A stretch of 64,000 nt of DNA from Phascolarctobacterium sp. (lineage in GTDB: Bacteria > Bacillota > Negativicutes > Acidaminococcales > Acidaminococcaceae): assembly GCA_017467905.1 (NCBI GenBank), contig JAFUKD010000010.1, positions 25,396 to 89,395 on the forward strand. Reading direction: 5' to 3'. The notes beneath the pieces are model-generated. The model ran no database searches. It worked only from the letters and a program-made list of their open reading frames with translations, and was not told the DNA's origin. Shown here piece by piece: positions 24,132 to 32,592 of this stretch. The translations under genes and the position numbers were made by a program. Positions within the stretch are counted from its first letter, which is position 1. Each line of letters starts with the position of its first letter.

Positions 24132-25940
24132 TTACAGCTCGTGTAAGGTACCGCCAAAAACATTGTGAGCCTTCTTCACCGCCTCAGGCACATTTTCTAA
24201 ATCAGCCTGGGGCAAAGCAGCCTCTTCCTTTTTAGCCTGAGCCTTCGCTACAGGCTTGGCTGTACCGGGTACTACACATTCCAGTCTGATGGATTGCCTT
24301 GCAATACGCAAAAGCACATCCTCAAAGACCTTTCTGTAATCTTCTTTATTCATACGGTCGCATTGAAAGGCTGCCTTAAAGCCAACCCGCAATACTCCGT
24401 TATGATAACTAATAACCTTGCCACCCCTCGCGCAGGAAACCATGGCAATCTTCTTTTCTGCAGCAAGAATTTCCAAAGCCTTGCTCCAGTACTCTTCGCC
24501 AGTAGCGAAGTCACCGCCGTATTCTTCCACTTCCACAACCTGCGCCTGAGCCTTGGGCAAATCCGTCAACGCGGAAGCAAGAGTCTTAGGTTGGGAAGCT
24601 TGTGGTTTTACAGCAGACTTAGGTTCAGTTTTGGTAGCAGCCTCCAAATTCGGAAGCGAGGCTTTCATTTTAGAAGCTTGCTCTCCATTTTCAGAAGGAG
24701 CCTGCGATTTTGAAACGCTCTGTTCATCTTGGGAAAGAGCATTTCGTTTTGGAACACTCTGTTCAAATTGAGAGGGAGGCTCTGCATAACGAATGGTTAC
24801 CCCATCAGCAAAACGCTTCTCTAATTCTGCAACTCTCATGGCGAGAGCAGCAAGAGTGCTGCCTTCCTGACGGCACAAGTCAAACAGGCACAGCTCTGCG
24901 GTAATGCGAGGACGAACTGTCCAGCGCAGCTCTCCCAAAGCGGAATGTAAGCGTTCTTCTGCCGCCATCAATCTATCATTAGTAAACAAAGGCGCGCTTT
25001 CAGAAAGTGCCTCTGCTGTATCAGTCAAATACACCTCTTGATAAGAGGGTGCAGCCTTGAACAAAAGCAAGGCGCGTAAATACTCTGCCACCTCTGTTAA
25101 GACTTGGCGTACATCCTTGCCCTGCTCCAACAGAAAGTTGAGCTTCGCCAGCGTTGCAGATAAATCCTGCCTGCCAATAGCCTGTACCAGCTCTCGCAGG
25201 GTTTCTCGCCCCACAATTCCCAGTACCTCGCGAACGGTAGCAGCAGTAATATGCCTGGTCATTACGCCACATTGGTCTAAAAGGCTTAAGGCATCACGCA
25301 TACCGCCTTCGGACTGGATGGCAATCAAACGCAGGGCATCCACATCTGCAAGAATATCACTCTTTTGCGCCACCATTGCCAAATGCTCCGTAATCTCTTC
25401 TACCGTAACGCGGCGGAAGTCAAAGCGTTGGCAACGGGAATGGATGGTCGCAGGAATTTTGTGAGGGTCTGTAGTAGCCAGAATAAAAATTACGTGGGCA
25501 GGAGGTTCTTCCAAGGTTTTAAGCAAAGCGTTGAAGGCTTCTGTTGTAAGCATGTGCACTTCGTCGATAATATAAACCTTGTACCTGCCGTTGACGGGAG
25601 CGAAGGCAAGCTGCTCCCTTAAAGTTTTTATCTCTTCAATACCACGATTGGAAGCCGCGTCAATTTCAAACACGTCCATGGAAGTGCCTGCGGTAATGCG
25701 CTCGCAGTTGGTACACACACCGCAAGGATGAGCAGTAGGCCCCTGCTCGCAGTTAAGTGCCTTTGCCAAAATGCGCGCCGTGCTTGTCTTGCCCGTACCG
25801 CGTGGCCCGGCAAAAAGATAAGCGTGAGCAATCCTGCCACTTGCCAAAGCATTGGAAAGCGCAGTTTTGACAGCCTGTTGTCCAACAAGGGTATCAAAAT
25901 CCTGGGGTCGCCATCTACGATACAACGCAACGTAAGCCAT
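24132..25940 (-). CDS. dnaX: DNA polymerase III subunits gamma/tau
   Basis: Clamp-loader ATPase of the replisome. Walker A GPRGTGKTS is at residues 45-53, followed by the zinc-binding cysteines (NCEQ...CGVCTNC), Walker B IIDEVHML, and the SRC arginine-finger motif (HSRCQRFDFRR). 602 residues cover gamma plus a tau-like C-terminal extension with a low-complexity linker rich in Ser, Gln and Lys (about 390-450). No frameshift signal was searched for systematically. AAAGGAGTGCCCAC precedes the ATG. Confidence 0.97.
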   Translation of the reverse strand: MAYVALYRRWRPQDFDTLVGQQAVKTALSNALASGRIAHAYLFAGPRGTGKTSTARILAKALNCEQGPTAHPCGVCTNCERITAGTSMDVFEIDAASNRGIEEIKTLREQLAFAPVNGRYKVYIIDEVHMLTTEAFNALLKTLEEPPAHVIFILATTDPHKIPATIHSRCQRFDFRRVTVEEITEHLAMVAQKSDILADVDALRLIAIQSEGGMRDALSLLDQCGVMTRHITAATVREVLGIVGRETLRELVQAIGRQDLSATLAKLNFLLEQGKDVRQVLTEVAEYLRALLLFKAAPSYQEVYLTDTAEALSESAPLFTNDRLMAAEERLHSALGELRWTVRPRITAELCLFDLCRQEGSTLAALAMRVAELEKRFADGVTIRYAEPPSQFEQSVPKRNALSQDEQSVSKSQAPSENGEQASKMKASLPNLEAATKTEPKSAVKPQASQPKTLASALTDLPKAQAQVVEVEEYGGDFATGEEYWSKALEILAAEKKIAMVSCARGGKVISYHNGVLRVGFKAAFQCDRMNKEDYRKVFEDVLLRIARQSIRLECVVPGTAKPVAKAQAKKEEAALPQADLENVPEAVKKAHNVFGGTLHEL

Positions 25941-26052
25941 GTGGGCACTCCTTTCGTGAAATCTCTACTGTTATACAATTATATTATAAACATCACAAAA
26001 AGAAAAGCACTAGCTTTTGCTCAAAGCCAGTGCAATTAAAAATTCCCTGCAC

Positions 26053-26165
26053 AATCGTGAGACCGGGCACCCCTGCGGCACATGATAGTATCCGCTTAAG
26101 GCTGCTACCTTCCGATCCTGACCTGGTTCACGGGCTACCATTGCGCAGGACCCGGACCCACGATT
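26053..26165 (-). ncRNA. ffs: Signal recognition particle RNA (small bacterial type)
   Basis: The minus strand carries the invariant SRP domain IV apical motif GGTCAGGATCGGAAGGTAGC, flanked by a long self-complementary arm (CCGGGTCCTGCGCAATGG with the distal GCCGCAGGGGTGCCCGG) closed by AATCGTG / CACGATT. It binds Ffh for co-translational targeting. Lies just upstream of dnaX, as in many Firmicutes. Confidence 0.95.
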
Positions 26166-26177
26166 CTACAGAGAATT

Positions 26178-26197
26178 AAAAAAGCCGCTTGTGCGGC
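26178..26197 (-). terminator. Terminator after tRNA-Ser
   Basis: GCCGC-ACAA-GCGGC on the minus strand followed by TTTTTT, between the tRNA and the SRP RNA. Confidence 0.8.
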
Positions 26198-26208
26198 ACG
26201 TTTTTAAG

Positions 26209-26299
26209 TGGCGGAGAGAGAGGGATTCGAACCCTCGGTACGCTTATCACGTACACACGCTTTCCAGGCGTGCACCTTCAACCGCTCGGTCATCTCTCC
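26209..26299 (-). tRNA. tRNA-Ser (anticodon GGA)
   Basis: A 91-nt class II tRNA on the minus strand. Acceptor stem GGAGAGA / TCTCTCC, discriminator G and encoded CCA; anticodon stem-loop CACGC-CTGGAAA-GCGTG gives anticodon GGA; long variable arm; T-loop GGTTCGAATCC. Reads UCC and UCU codons. Confidence 0.97.
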
Positions 26300-26374
26300 A
26301 AGGTTGAAAACTTTAAACAATTTTCATTTTTTCGCCAGCACATACGTACTTGCAGTAAAACAACTGCAAGTAGT

Positions 26375-26403
26375 ATTATACTGGCTTTTATTTATTAAGT
26401 CAA
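26375..26403 (-). promoter_or_regulatory. Promoter of tRNA-Ser
   Basis: Minus-strand TTGACT (26398-26403) and perfect TATAAT (26375-26380) with a 17-nt spacer. A 9-bp hairpin (ACTTGCAGT / ACTGCAAGT, 26348-26371) lies between the predicted start and the tRNA. Confidence 0.75.
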
Positions 26404-26436
26404 GGATTTTTTGCAGAAAATGTTAAAATTTTAACA

Positions 26437-27285
26437 TCAATCATCCAGCCCATCTTCCGCCGGCAACAAAAGGATACCGCAAGTAGAATTAAGGACTACG
26501 TTTTGAGCAGTGCTGCCCATCACTAAACCCTTTACCAAGCCTGCGCCTGTCTTAGAAATAATAATCAGCTTGGCGTGCTCCTGACGGGAAAGGTGTACAA
26601 TCTCCTTAGAAGCGGCACCACGAGCAATACGATAATCAGCGTTGATGCCAAAAATTTTCAGCTCGTCCACCAGCTCCTGTAAAAACATACGGGCATTACC
26701 AAATTTTTCCTTGTAATCATCCTTACTACGGCTACGCTCAATAACGTGTACAAAGATTACTCTGCCAACATATTCACGCAGTCCACGCACCACGTTTAAG
26801 GCAGCCAGGGATTTCTTGGAAAAATCTGTAGGAATCAAAATCGTATCCAAAAGTTTGGATGCATCCTTATTATCCTCTTTGCTGATAAACAAAGGCAAAG
26901 AGGTAGCCCGCGCCAAATCGAAGGTGGTGCTACCCATAATTGTGCTTTTCAGAAAACCCTTGCCATGGGAGGCAACCATCAGCAAATCAGCCTCGTGTTC
27001 TTCGCCGGCATCACAAATTGCTTCAAAAGGCTCGTCGCCAACGGGAGTAACCACAGTTACTTCTTCATAGCCTGCCTGTTCCAGCTCATTCTTGTACCCT
27101 TCCAATCGACTGCTAACTTTTTTAAAGTTACTACCGTCAGGGTCGGCGTCGTCATCATCGTCAAAGACGTGCGCCAAAACCACTTCTGTTTCCGTGTCGG
27201 GGCAAAGGCTGAACAGACACTCGGTAAGATTATCAGCCTGCGGCGTCAGGTCAGTCGCTAACAGGACTCTTGCGAATGTACTCAT
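26437..27285 (-). CDS. Universal stress protein with two UspA domains
   Basis: A 282-residue tandem Usp. Domain 1 is about residues 1-145 (VLLATDLTPQADNL ... VASHGKGFLKSTIMGST) and domain 2 about 148-278 (TILIPTDFSKKSLAAL ... ISKTGAGLVKGLVMGST). Both have the G-x9-G-S/T nucleotide-binding pattern of ATP-binding UspA proteins. An acidic loop (DDDDDADPDG) is inserted in domain 1. Single gene; a 16-bp palindrome TGTTAAAATTTTAACA follows its stop. Confidence 0.9.
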   Translation of the reverse strand: MSTFARVLLATDLTPQADNLTECLFSLCPDTETEVVLAHVFDDDDDADPDGSNFKKVSSRLEGYKNELEQAGYEEVTVVTPVGDEPFEAICDAGEEHEADLLMVASHGKGFLKSTIMGSTTFDLARATSLPLFISKEDNKDASKLLDTILIPTDFSKKSLAALNVVRGLREYVGRVIFVHVIERSRSKDDYKEKFGNARMFLQELVDELKIFGINADYRIARGAASKEIVHLSRQEHAKLIIISKTGAGLVKGLVMGSTAQNVVLNSTCGILLLPAEDGLDD

Positions 27286-27320
27286 CTATCTGCTCCTTAA
27301 TATTCGTTAAATATATTTTA

Positions 27321-27367
27321 CCCCTCAGTCAGCTACGCTGACAGCTCCCCTTTCAGGGGCGCCAAGG
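27321..27367 (+). repeat. Dispersed palindromic repeat, family 2, copy a
   Basis: CCCCTCAGTCAGCTACGCTGACAGCTCCCCTTTCAGGGG (given here only as the family pattern CTCAGTC-stem-GACAGCTCCCC-TTTC-AGGGG). Contains two hairpins: GTCAGC / GCTGAC and CCCCT / AGGGG. Located between the Usp and oxidoreductase genes. Related copies are at 32550, 51853 and 57075. Confidence 0.7.
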
Positions 27368-27376
27368 GTTTATTGC

Positions 27377-28774
27377 TTAAACTGTAAAAACCTTACCAGG
27401 ATTGAGAATGTTATTCGGATCCATTGCACGCTTAATGGTGCGCATAATCTCCAGCTCCACAGGATTGGTGTAGGTTTCCATTGCGCTAACCTTCTTCGCA
27501 CCAATGCCATGCTCACCACTAATACGTCCACCCAAACTATAAACGTATTCGTAAGCCTCTTCGTGGAAGCGTTGCAGTTCGTCCTCCCATTGTTCGTCGC
27601 TCATATCGCATTTAAGAATTTGGAAGTGCAGGTTGCCGTCACCGGCGTGAGCAAGGCACAACAGCTTGAAGCTATAAGCCTTGGCAACTTCGTTCAAATG
27701 CTCAATGCAATCTGCAATCTTATCTACGGGAACAACAAGGTCATCGGAATGGCTTACCTTGCTTAAAACGCGAGTGCCTTCCAAGCAGTTGCGACGCACC
27801 TTCCAAACGCGTTCATCTGCTTCCAGAACGTCGGTTGCTCCGCATTGGGTGCAAATCTCGTCTAATTGTTCCATCTTCATATCCAGCTCGTCTTCGTTAA
27901 AGGTTTCCACAGTAACGATAACGTAGCTGCCATCCTCGTAATGAGGCAGACGAATTTCGGTGAAATCACTTGCCGCACGCACAAAGCCATTGTCCATGAA
28001 CTCAATACTGGTGGGGTTCAAACCAGCCTTAATCAAATTGGGAACAAGGTCAACTGCTTTCTTCACGTCAGTAAATACTGCGAGGATGTCAATTCTATAG
28101 GGGCACAGGGGCAACAGCTTCAAGGTTGCTTTGGTGATAATACCCAAGGTGCCTTCGCTACCCATTACCAGCTGGTCAAGGCAGTAGCCTGTGCTGCACT
28201 TCTTCAAACGATTACCCAGCTCGGTAATTTCGCCGGTAGGAGTAACTACTTCAATGCTGTAAACTTGGTGGCGGGTAGTACCGTAACGCACAGCCTTGTT
28301 ACCGCCTGCGTTAGTAGCAATGTTACCGCCAATCAAGCAGCTATCTGCACTGCAGGGGTCACCTGCATAAAGGAAGCCTGCTTCATTAGCCATCTTTTGA
28401 ATTTCAATAGTGCGAGCGCCAGCTTCAACAACCATGTACATAGCATCAGTATTCAGCTCAATAATTTTGTCCATGCGTTCCAACAGCAGAACGATACCAC
28501 CGTGAACAGGAACTGCGCCACAGGAAACACTGGTACCTGCACTGCGGGGAGTTACGGGAACAAGATACTTATTGGCAATTTTCATAACTGCTGCTACCTC
28601 TTCGGTGCTGCCGGGCAGTACTACAACCTCCGGTAAATGATGGTAGCGAGGGTCAGTTTCTTCGTCAGTTTTATAGCGGTCAAGGGTATCCTCGTCAACC
28701 TTTACGTTTTCAGCACCAAGGACTGCACGCAGGGCTTCGAGGACTTCTTCGGTTACGGGATTATATGTAGTCAT
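27377..28774 (-). CDS. FAD-linked oxidoreductase (GlcD/D-lactate dehydrogenase family), paralogue 1
   Basis: A 465-residue vanillyl-alcohol-oxidase-fold flavoprotein that oxidises a 2-hydroxy acid such as D-lactate or glycolate. FAD domain motifs are VTPRSAGTSVSCGAVPVHGG and GDPCSADSCLIGGNIATNAGG (in part). The C-terminal domain has LAHAGDGNLHF and SGEHGIGAKK. The ATG at 28774 has GAAAGGA upstream and is chosen over a GTG 24 nt earlier that lies in that site. It is closely related to the next gene upstream (28929-30335); the two are separated only by a stop-linked element. Confidence 0.88.
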   Translation of the reverse strand: MTTYNPVTEEVLEALRAVLGAENVKVDEDTLDRYKTDEETDPRYHHLPEVVVLPGSTEEVAAVMKIANKYLVPVTPRSAGTSVSCGAVPVHGGIVLLLERMDKIIELNTDAMYMVVEAGARTIEIQKMANEAGFLYAGDPCSADSCLIGGNIATNAGGNKAVRYGTTRHQVYSIEVVTPTGEITELGNRLKKCSTGYCLDQLVMGSEGTLGIITKATLKLLPLCPYRIDILAVFTDVKKAVDLVPNLIKAGLNPTSIEFMDNGFVRAASDFTEIRLPHYEDGSYVIVTVETFNEDELDMKMEQLDEICTQCGATDVLEADERVWKVRRNCLEGTRVLSKVSHSDDLVVPVDKIADCIEHLNEVAKAYSFKLLCLAHAGDGNLHFQILKCDMSDEQWEDELQRFHEEAYEYVYSLGGRISGEHGIGAKKVSAMETYTNPVELEIMRTIKRAMDPNNILNPGKVFTV

Positions 28775-28809
28775 TATATTCAAATCCTTTCTTTCCACTT
28801 CTAACTCAT

Positions 28810-28930
28810 AAAAGCGTCAGAAGTGCTGGATAACAAGGCGGAACGAGATTGCGCCGCGACGGCGTACCAGGTGTACGTCGAGCAAGCAATTGATGTTCCA
28901 ACACAGTTAGACTGTGCTTATGGCGCTTTT
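28810..28930. repeat. Stop-linked structured element, copy 3
   Basis: Outer arms AAAAGCGTCAGAAGTGC and GTGCTTATGGCGCTTTT pair with the same mismatch/wobble pattern as the other copies but with a different sequence. Inner arms GGAAC ... GATTGC pair with GCAATT ... GTTCC. The core GCGACGGCGTAC and GTACGTCGAGCAAG is conserved. The right end overlaps the TAA stop (28929-28931) of paralogue 2, so the element sits between the two paralogues. Confidence 0.78.
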
Positions 28931-30335
28931 AAATATTGAAAATTTTGCCGGGATTCAGGATGAGATTAGAATCCCACGCCAGCTTAATCTTCCTCATCAA
29001 ATCCAGCTCGCCTGCAGGAGTGAACTCTTCCATGTAGCCAAGCTTCTTAGCGCCAATGCCATGTTCACCTGCCATACGTCCGCCAAGGCTGTAAACGTAG
29101 GCATAAACTTCTTTGTGGAAGTCGTAAACGTGTTTTTCCCAATCCTCGTCGCTTAACTCACCCTTGCACAGTACAACGTGCAGGTTGCCGTCGCCAACGT
29201 GAGCGTTAATTTTTGCAGGAACGGGGAAGGGGTACTTCTTGTCGATTTCCATAATCTTCTTGATGGTATCAGCAATCTTATCTACGGGAACAACAATATC
29301 GTCAGTTAAAGAAACAAGGCTGATAAGGCGTACAGATTCTTGGCAATTACGACGCATGCTCCAGATGCGGTCATCTGCTTCCAGCACGTCTACTGCGCCA
29401 GCTTCCTCGCACAAATCGTTAAGCTGTTCCATTTTTAAATCCAGCTCGTCTTCGTTGTAGGTTTCCACGGTGATAATTACATAAATGCCATCCTCGTAAT
29501 GAGGCGCTGCCTTGAACTCCAAGTAATCTGCAGTGCTGCGCACGTAGGAATTATCCATATATTCGATACTGGTGGGGTTCACACCTGCTTTGATAAGCTT
29601 GGGCACAACGTCGATTGCGTTTTGCGGGTCGTCAAACACAGCCAGCATATCAAAACGGTAGGGAGCCAAGGGCAACAGCTTCAAGGTTGCTTTGGTAATA
29701 ATACCCAAGGTACCTTCGCTGCCCATTACTAATTGTTCCATGCAATAGCCAGTGCTGCACTTCTTCAAGCGCGCGCCCACTTCTACAATCTCGCCGGTAG
29801 GAGTTACCATTTCCAGGCAATATACCTGATTACGGGTTACACCGTAGCGTACAGCCTTGTTGCCACCTGCGTTAGTCGCAAGGTTGCCACCGATTTGGCA
29901 GCTTTCCGCACTGCAGGGATCACCTGCGTAAAGGAAGCCTGCTTCGTTCGCCATCTTTTGAATATCAATAGTACGCACGCCAGCTTCCACAATCATATAC
30001 ATTGCTTCGGTGTTCATTTCAATAATTTTGTTCATACGCTCGGTAAGAAGCACAATGCCGCCGCAAACAGGGATAGCGCCATCTGCCAAACTGGTACCGC
30101 CGCCACGAACAGTTACGGGAACATTATATTTATTGCATAGCTTTACAACTTCTGCAACCTCTTCTGCGCTTGCGGGCAGCACTACTGCTTCCGGCAAATG
30201 AAACTTTTTCGGGTCAGTTTCTTCGTCGGTTTTATATTGGTCAAGCTTATCAGCAGCAGTCCATACGTTTTCAGCGCCAAGAGCAGCTTGCAGCTCTGTT
30301 AACATTTCTGCACTAAAAGGATTATAAGTTTTCAT
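28929..30335 (-). CDS. FAD-linked oxidoreductase (GlcD/D-lactate dehydrogenase family), paralogue 2
   Basis: A 468-residue homologue of the neighbouring gene with the same motifs (VTVRGGGTSLADGAIPVCGG, DPCSAESCQIGGNLATNAGG, NAHVGDGNLHVVLC, AGEHGIGAKK). Conservation between the two is high across the whole length, so the pair is a tandem duplication that has diverged, mostly near the substrate-facing C-terminal half. It begins 2 nt after the flavodoxin/ferredoxin gene ends, which suggests that electrons from hydroxyacid oxidation may pass to that carrier. Confidence 0.88.
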   Translation of the reverse strand: MKTYNPFSAEMLTELQAALGAENVWTAADKLDQYKTDEETDPKKFHLPEAVVLPASAEEVAEVVKLCNKYNVPVTVRGGGTSLADGAIPVCGGIVLLTERMNKIIEMNTEAMYMIVEAGVRTIDIQKMANEAGFLYAGDPCSAESCQIGGNLATNAGGNKAVRYGVTRNQVYCLEMVTPTGEIVEVGARLKKCSTGYCMEQLVMGSEGTLGIITKATLKLLPLAPYRFDMLAVFDDPQNAIDVVPKLIKAGVNPTSIEYMDNSYVRSTADYLEFKAAPHYEDGIYVIITVETYNEDELDLKMEQLNDLCEEAGAVDVLEADDRIWSMRRNCQESVRLISLVSLTDDIVVPVDKIADTIKKIMEIDKKYPFPVPAKINAHVGDGNLHVVLCKGELSDEDWEKHVYDFHKEVYAYVYSLGGRMAGEHGIGAKKLGYMEEFTPAGELDLMRKIKLAWDSNLILNPGKIFNI

Positions 30336-30337
30336 CG

Positions 30338-31105
30338 TTAGTCCCCCTTCATCATTTGTAAATTTATCTTAGGATGCACATAGCGTTTGCTGTTATCCAA
30401 AATTAGCTTGCCTGCACTAATGGCGCTTTGCGGACACCAATGAAAGCAGCCTAAGCAGTTGGCACAATTATTTCCAAAAACAGGCTTGCCTTCGACCAAG
30501 GTAATGTTCTGCATCTGGCAAACATCCTGACAAATGCCACAGCCCACGCACTTAGCGGCATCAACTGTCATATTGTCAAACTTCAATCTGTTTTTCAAAT
30601 ACCACCAGCTGGCGGAGGTGCCAAACCATTTCCACAGCAAAGCTTCCTTCACCGCAGCAACAGCTTCCTTGCGGTCAGCAATGTCCTTGGCGATTTGGTT
30701 AATACTCGGCTCTGCTGCCTCTAACATTTTTACCCGCTTCTCCAAGGGAATACCAAAAAAGTTATCCGGCATCATCACCGTTTGCGCGTAATTTAGAGTA
30801 ATGCGTTTCGCCGCCAAGGCTTCGCTCATTTGCTTTAAGGCACGCCCCTGATTACCGCCCATGGTTACCACGCCAAAACAGTAGGCAGGCTTTGCCTGTA
30901 AAGCTTCAAGAAATTTTGCTACGACAGGGGGCAGGGCAAAACAGTACACAGGGCAAACAATGCCAACAACTTCATCCGTCACAGGGTAGGGCTTGCGTAA
31001 ATAACTGCCAACCGTTTCCAGCCTGCACTCTTGTAAATCATCAGCAATCTGCTGCGCAGCGTAAAGGCTATTGCCACTGCCGCTTAAATAAAATATAACA
31101 GCCAT
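30338..31105 (-). CDS. EFR1-family ferrodoxin (flavodoxin fold plus two 4Fe-4S clusters)
   Basis: A 255-residue fusion: an N-terminal flavodoxin-like FMN domain (YLSGSGNSLYAAQQIAD) and a C-terminal 2x[4Fe-4S] ferredoxin domain with CVGCGICQDVC and CANCLGCFHWCP. The ATG at 31105 is chosen for its AAGGAG at 6 nt. Such proteins shuttle electrons in anaerobes. Cotranscription with paralogue 2 of the FAD dehydrogenases, 2 nt apart, makes it a plausible redox partner. Confidence 0.88.
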   Translation of the reverse strand: MAVIFYLSGSGNSLYAAQQIADDLQECRLETVGSYLRKPYPVTDEVVGIVCPVYCFALPPVVAKFLEALQAKPAYCFGVVTMGGNQGRALKQMSEALAAKRITLNYAQTVMMPDNFFGIPLEKRVKMLEAAEPSINQIAKDIADRKEAVAAVKEALLWKWFGTSASWWYLKNRLKFDNMTVDAAKCVGCGICQDVCQMQNITLVEGKPVFGNNCANCLGCFHWCPQSAISAGKLILDNSKRYVHPKINLQMMKGD

Positions 31106-31190
31106 CTTGCTCTCCTTAAAAGTCACCTAAAAATATTTACAGTAGATAATTTATTATATCGCAAAAAAGAGTACGGAGCAAGAAAACAGA

Positions 31191-31218
31191 AAGAGGCAAC
31201 CCCTTTGAGCTACCTCTT
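31191..31218 (-). terminator. Terminator of the HipA-like gene
   Basis: AAGAGG / CCTCTT stem with inner GC pairing, 17 nt past the stop codon of the gene at 31236, followed on the minus strand by TTCTG. Weak T-tract. Confidence 0.5.
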
Positions 31219-31235
31219 AAATTTCTTTAAGCTTA

Positions 31236-32384
31236 TTATTTTAAAGTATTTATGGTATTCGCAAGCACTCTTGCCCTATTACCTACAGCTTCTGTAACAC
31301 GCCGTACCCTATCAGCATCCAGATAAGGACTTTGTCCCAAAACATCTTCAACTATTCCTTCAACTATTTGCAGCCTATCAACAGCAAGCCTTGGAACAGT
31401 GAGCAGCTTTATTTGTTCCTTATGATTCTGCTTGAATGGCATTGATTTTTGGTAGGTGCCTATCTCTAAATTCAAAGCTTCACACCACAGACTGGTACCA
31501 TTATCAAATAAAGGAGCAGGCCTCAAAAACTCCAAGGTGTTAACATCACGAATAAAACCAAAATTTCCATAATGACGGTCAGTATTTTCCACAAGGAAGT
31601 CTATCGCCATCATGTTGTTCAGAAAAACCTTGACATTAGGAATTTGCAAATACTCCGCACAGCGAATGAAGTGTTGATAATCAGATTCATTCTTGCCTTT
31701 TGGCATAACACTACGCACAAAATGAGCAGGAACAAGTTCCGTATCAACATCTATAAAATTCTTACACAAACACAGGGGGCGATTATCCTCAATTACCAAA
31801 TTATAATTAACATATTCAATCGCCAACGCTTCTGCAATTTGGGCAACAGCAACCTCATTATAAGGTTGTTGCAGCAAAGGAGCAGAACCAGCCTTTGCCA
31901 AATAGGTTTGACCATCTATCTTAACCCATTTTTTCTTTAACCAACCATTACTTGAAGCATCTGGAGTGAAAGGATTGATAGTAGGCTTGGATGAACCCCT
32001 GTTAAAAAAAGATTCCCCTAATTCTGTAGAAAAGTCATTGGTAAAAAAATTAATATCTTCCCAAGATAAGTCACTACCAAAAGGCTTAATCCAGTATTGG
32101 TCAGAAAGACTTAATCCCAAGCTACGCTTACTAAGAATAGAAGCAGATTCCACGTCGTAAAGATGCAAGACAAATTTCAAACCATCACGACTGGCGGGAA
32201 TAATGCGGCTATACCACCATTCGTTAAGTTTTGCTACTAACGTTTTTCTATCCGCAGGATTTATGCCCACAGGAAAGGCTTCATTATCAAAGACAGTAGC
32301 TGCTTCCGTAATAAAACCTGCATCTGAAAGAAGCACCTCAACCAAAGGGCGATTCTTATTCATCAATATGTATCTGTTGTTCAT
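31236..32384 (-). CDS. HipA-like protein kinase without HipB partner
   Basis: A 382-residue protein with a HipA-type kinase C-terminal region: a KAGSA-type ATP-binding segment near the middle, the catalytic NNMMAIDFLVENTDRHYGNFG (HipA pattern DxxxxxxDRHxxNxG) and the metal-binding APLFDNGTSL. Start ATG at 32384 with AAGGAG 7 nt upstream. In HipBA modules the kinase phosphorylates a tRNA synthetase; here no HTH antitoxin adjoins, and promoter and terminator make it a solitary gene. The N-terminal 130 residues show no similarity I recognise. It may be a stand-alone effector or regulatory kinase. Confidence 0.75.
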   Translation of the reverse strand: MNNRYILMNKNRPLVEVLLSDAGFITEAATVFDNEAFPVGINPADRKTLVAKLNEWWYSRIIPASRDGLKFVLHLYDVESASILSKRSLGLSLSDQYWIKPFGSDLSWEDINFFTNDFSTELGESFFNRGSSKPTINPFTPDASSNGWLKKKWVKIDGQTYLAKAGSAPLLQQPYNEVAVAQIAEALAIEYVNYNLVIEDNRPLCLCKNFIDVDTELVPAHFVRSVMPKGKNESDYQHFIRCAEYLQIPNVKVFLNNMMAIDFLVENTDRHYGNFGFIRDVNTLEFLRPAPLFDNGTSLWCEALNLEIGTYQKSMPFKQNHKEQIKLLTVPRLAVDRLQIVEGIVEDVLGQSPYLDADRVRRVTEAVGNRARVLANTINTLK

Positions 32385-32502
32385 AAGACCACTCCTTCCG
32401 CTGAGGTACACTTTAATTTTAATACTCCTATAAAAATTATAACTCATTTTAATTTGTTAGTCGAGTTAAAGCTAAAGCACCTATCAATGTGGATTTTGCA
32501 TA

Positions 32503-32532
32503 CAAAAAAGGCGTTCCTTGCGGAACGCCTTT
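32503..32532. terminator. Bidirectional terminator between hipA-like and porin genes
   Basis: GGCGTTCC-TTGC-GGAACGCC, perfect 8-bp stem, with AAAAAA before and TTTAAAT after, so it works best on the minus strand for the porin gene. Confidence 0.75.
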
Positions 32533-32549
32533 AAATCAATTTTGTATAA

Positions 32550-32592
32550 CTCCCCTTGCAGGGGAGCTGTCGCCTTATACGGCTGAGAGGTT
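32550..32592 (-). repeat. Dispersed palindromic repeat, family 2, copy c
   Basis: On the minus strand: CTCTCAGCCGTATAAGGCGACAGCTCCCCTGCAAGGGGAG, given here for the family pattern CTCAG-stem-CGACAGCTCCCCT-AGGGG. It overlaps the stop codon end of the porin gene, in opposite orientation to copies a and b. Confidence 0.6.

Noticed and set aside
24132..25940. Programmed frameshift in dnaX producing gamma
   Set aside because: I saw no clear A-AAA-AAG slippery run with a stimulatory hairpin at the right place; not supported.
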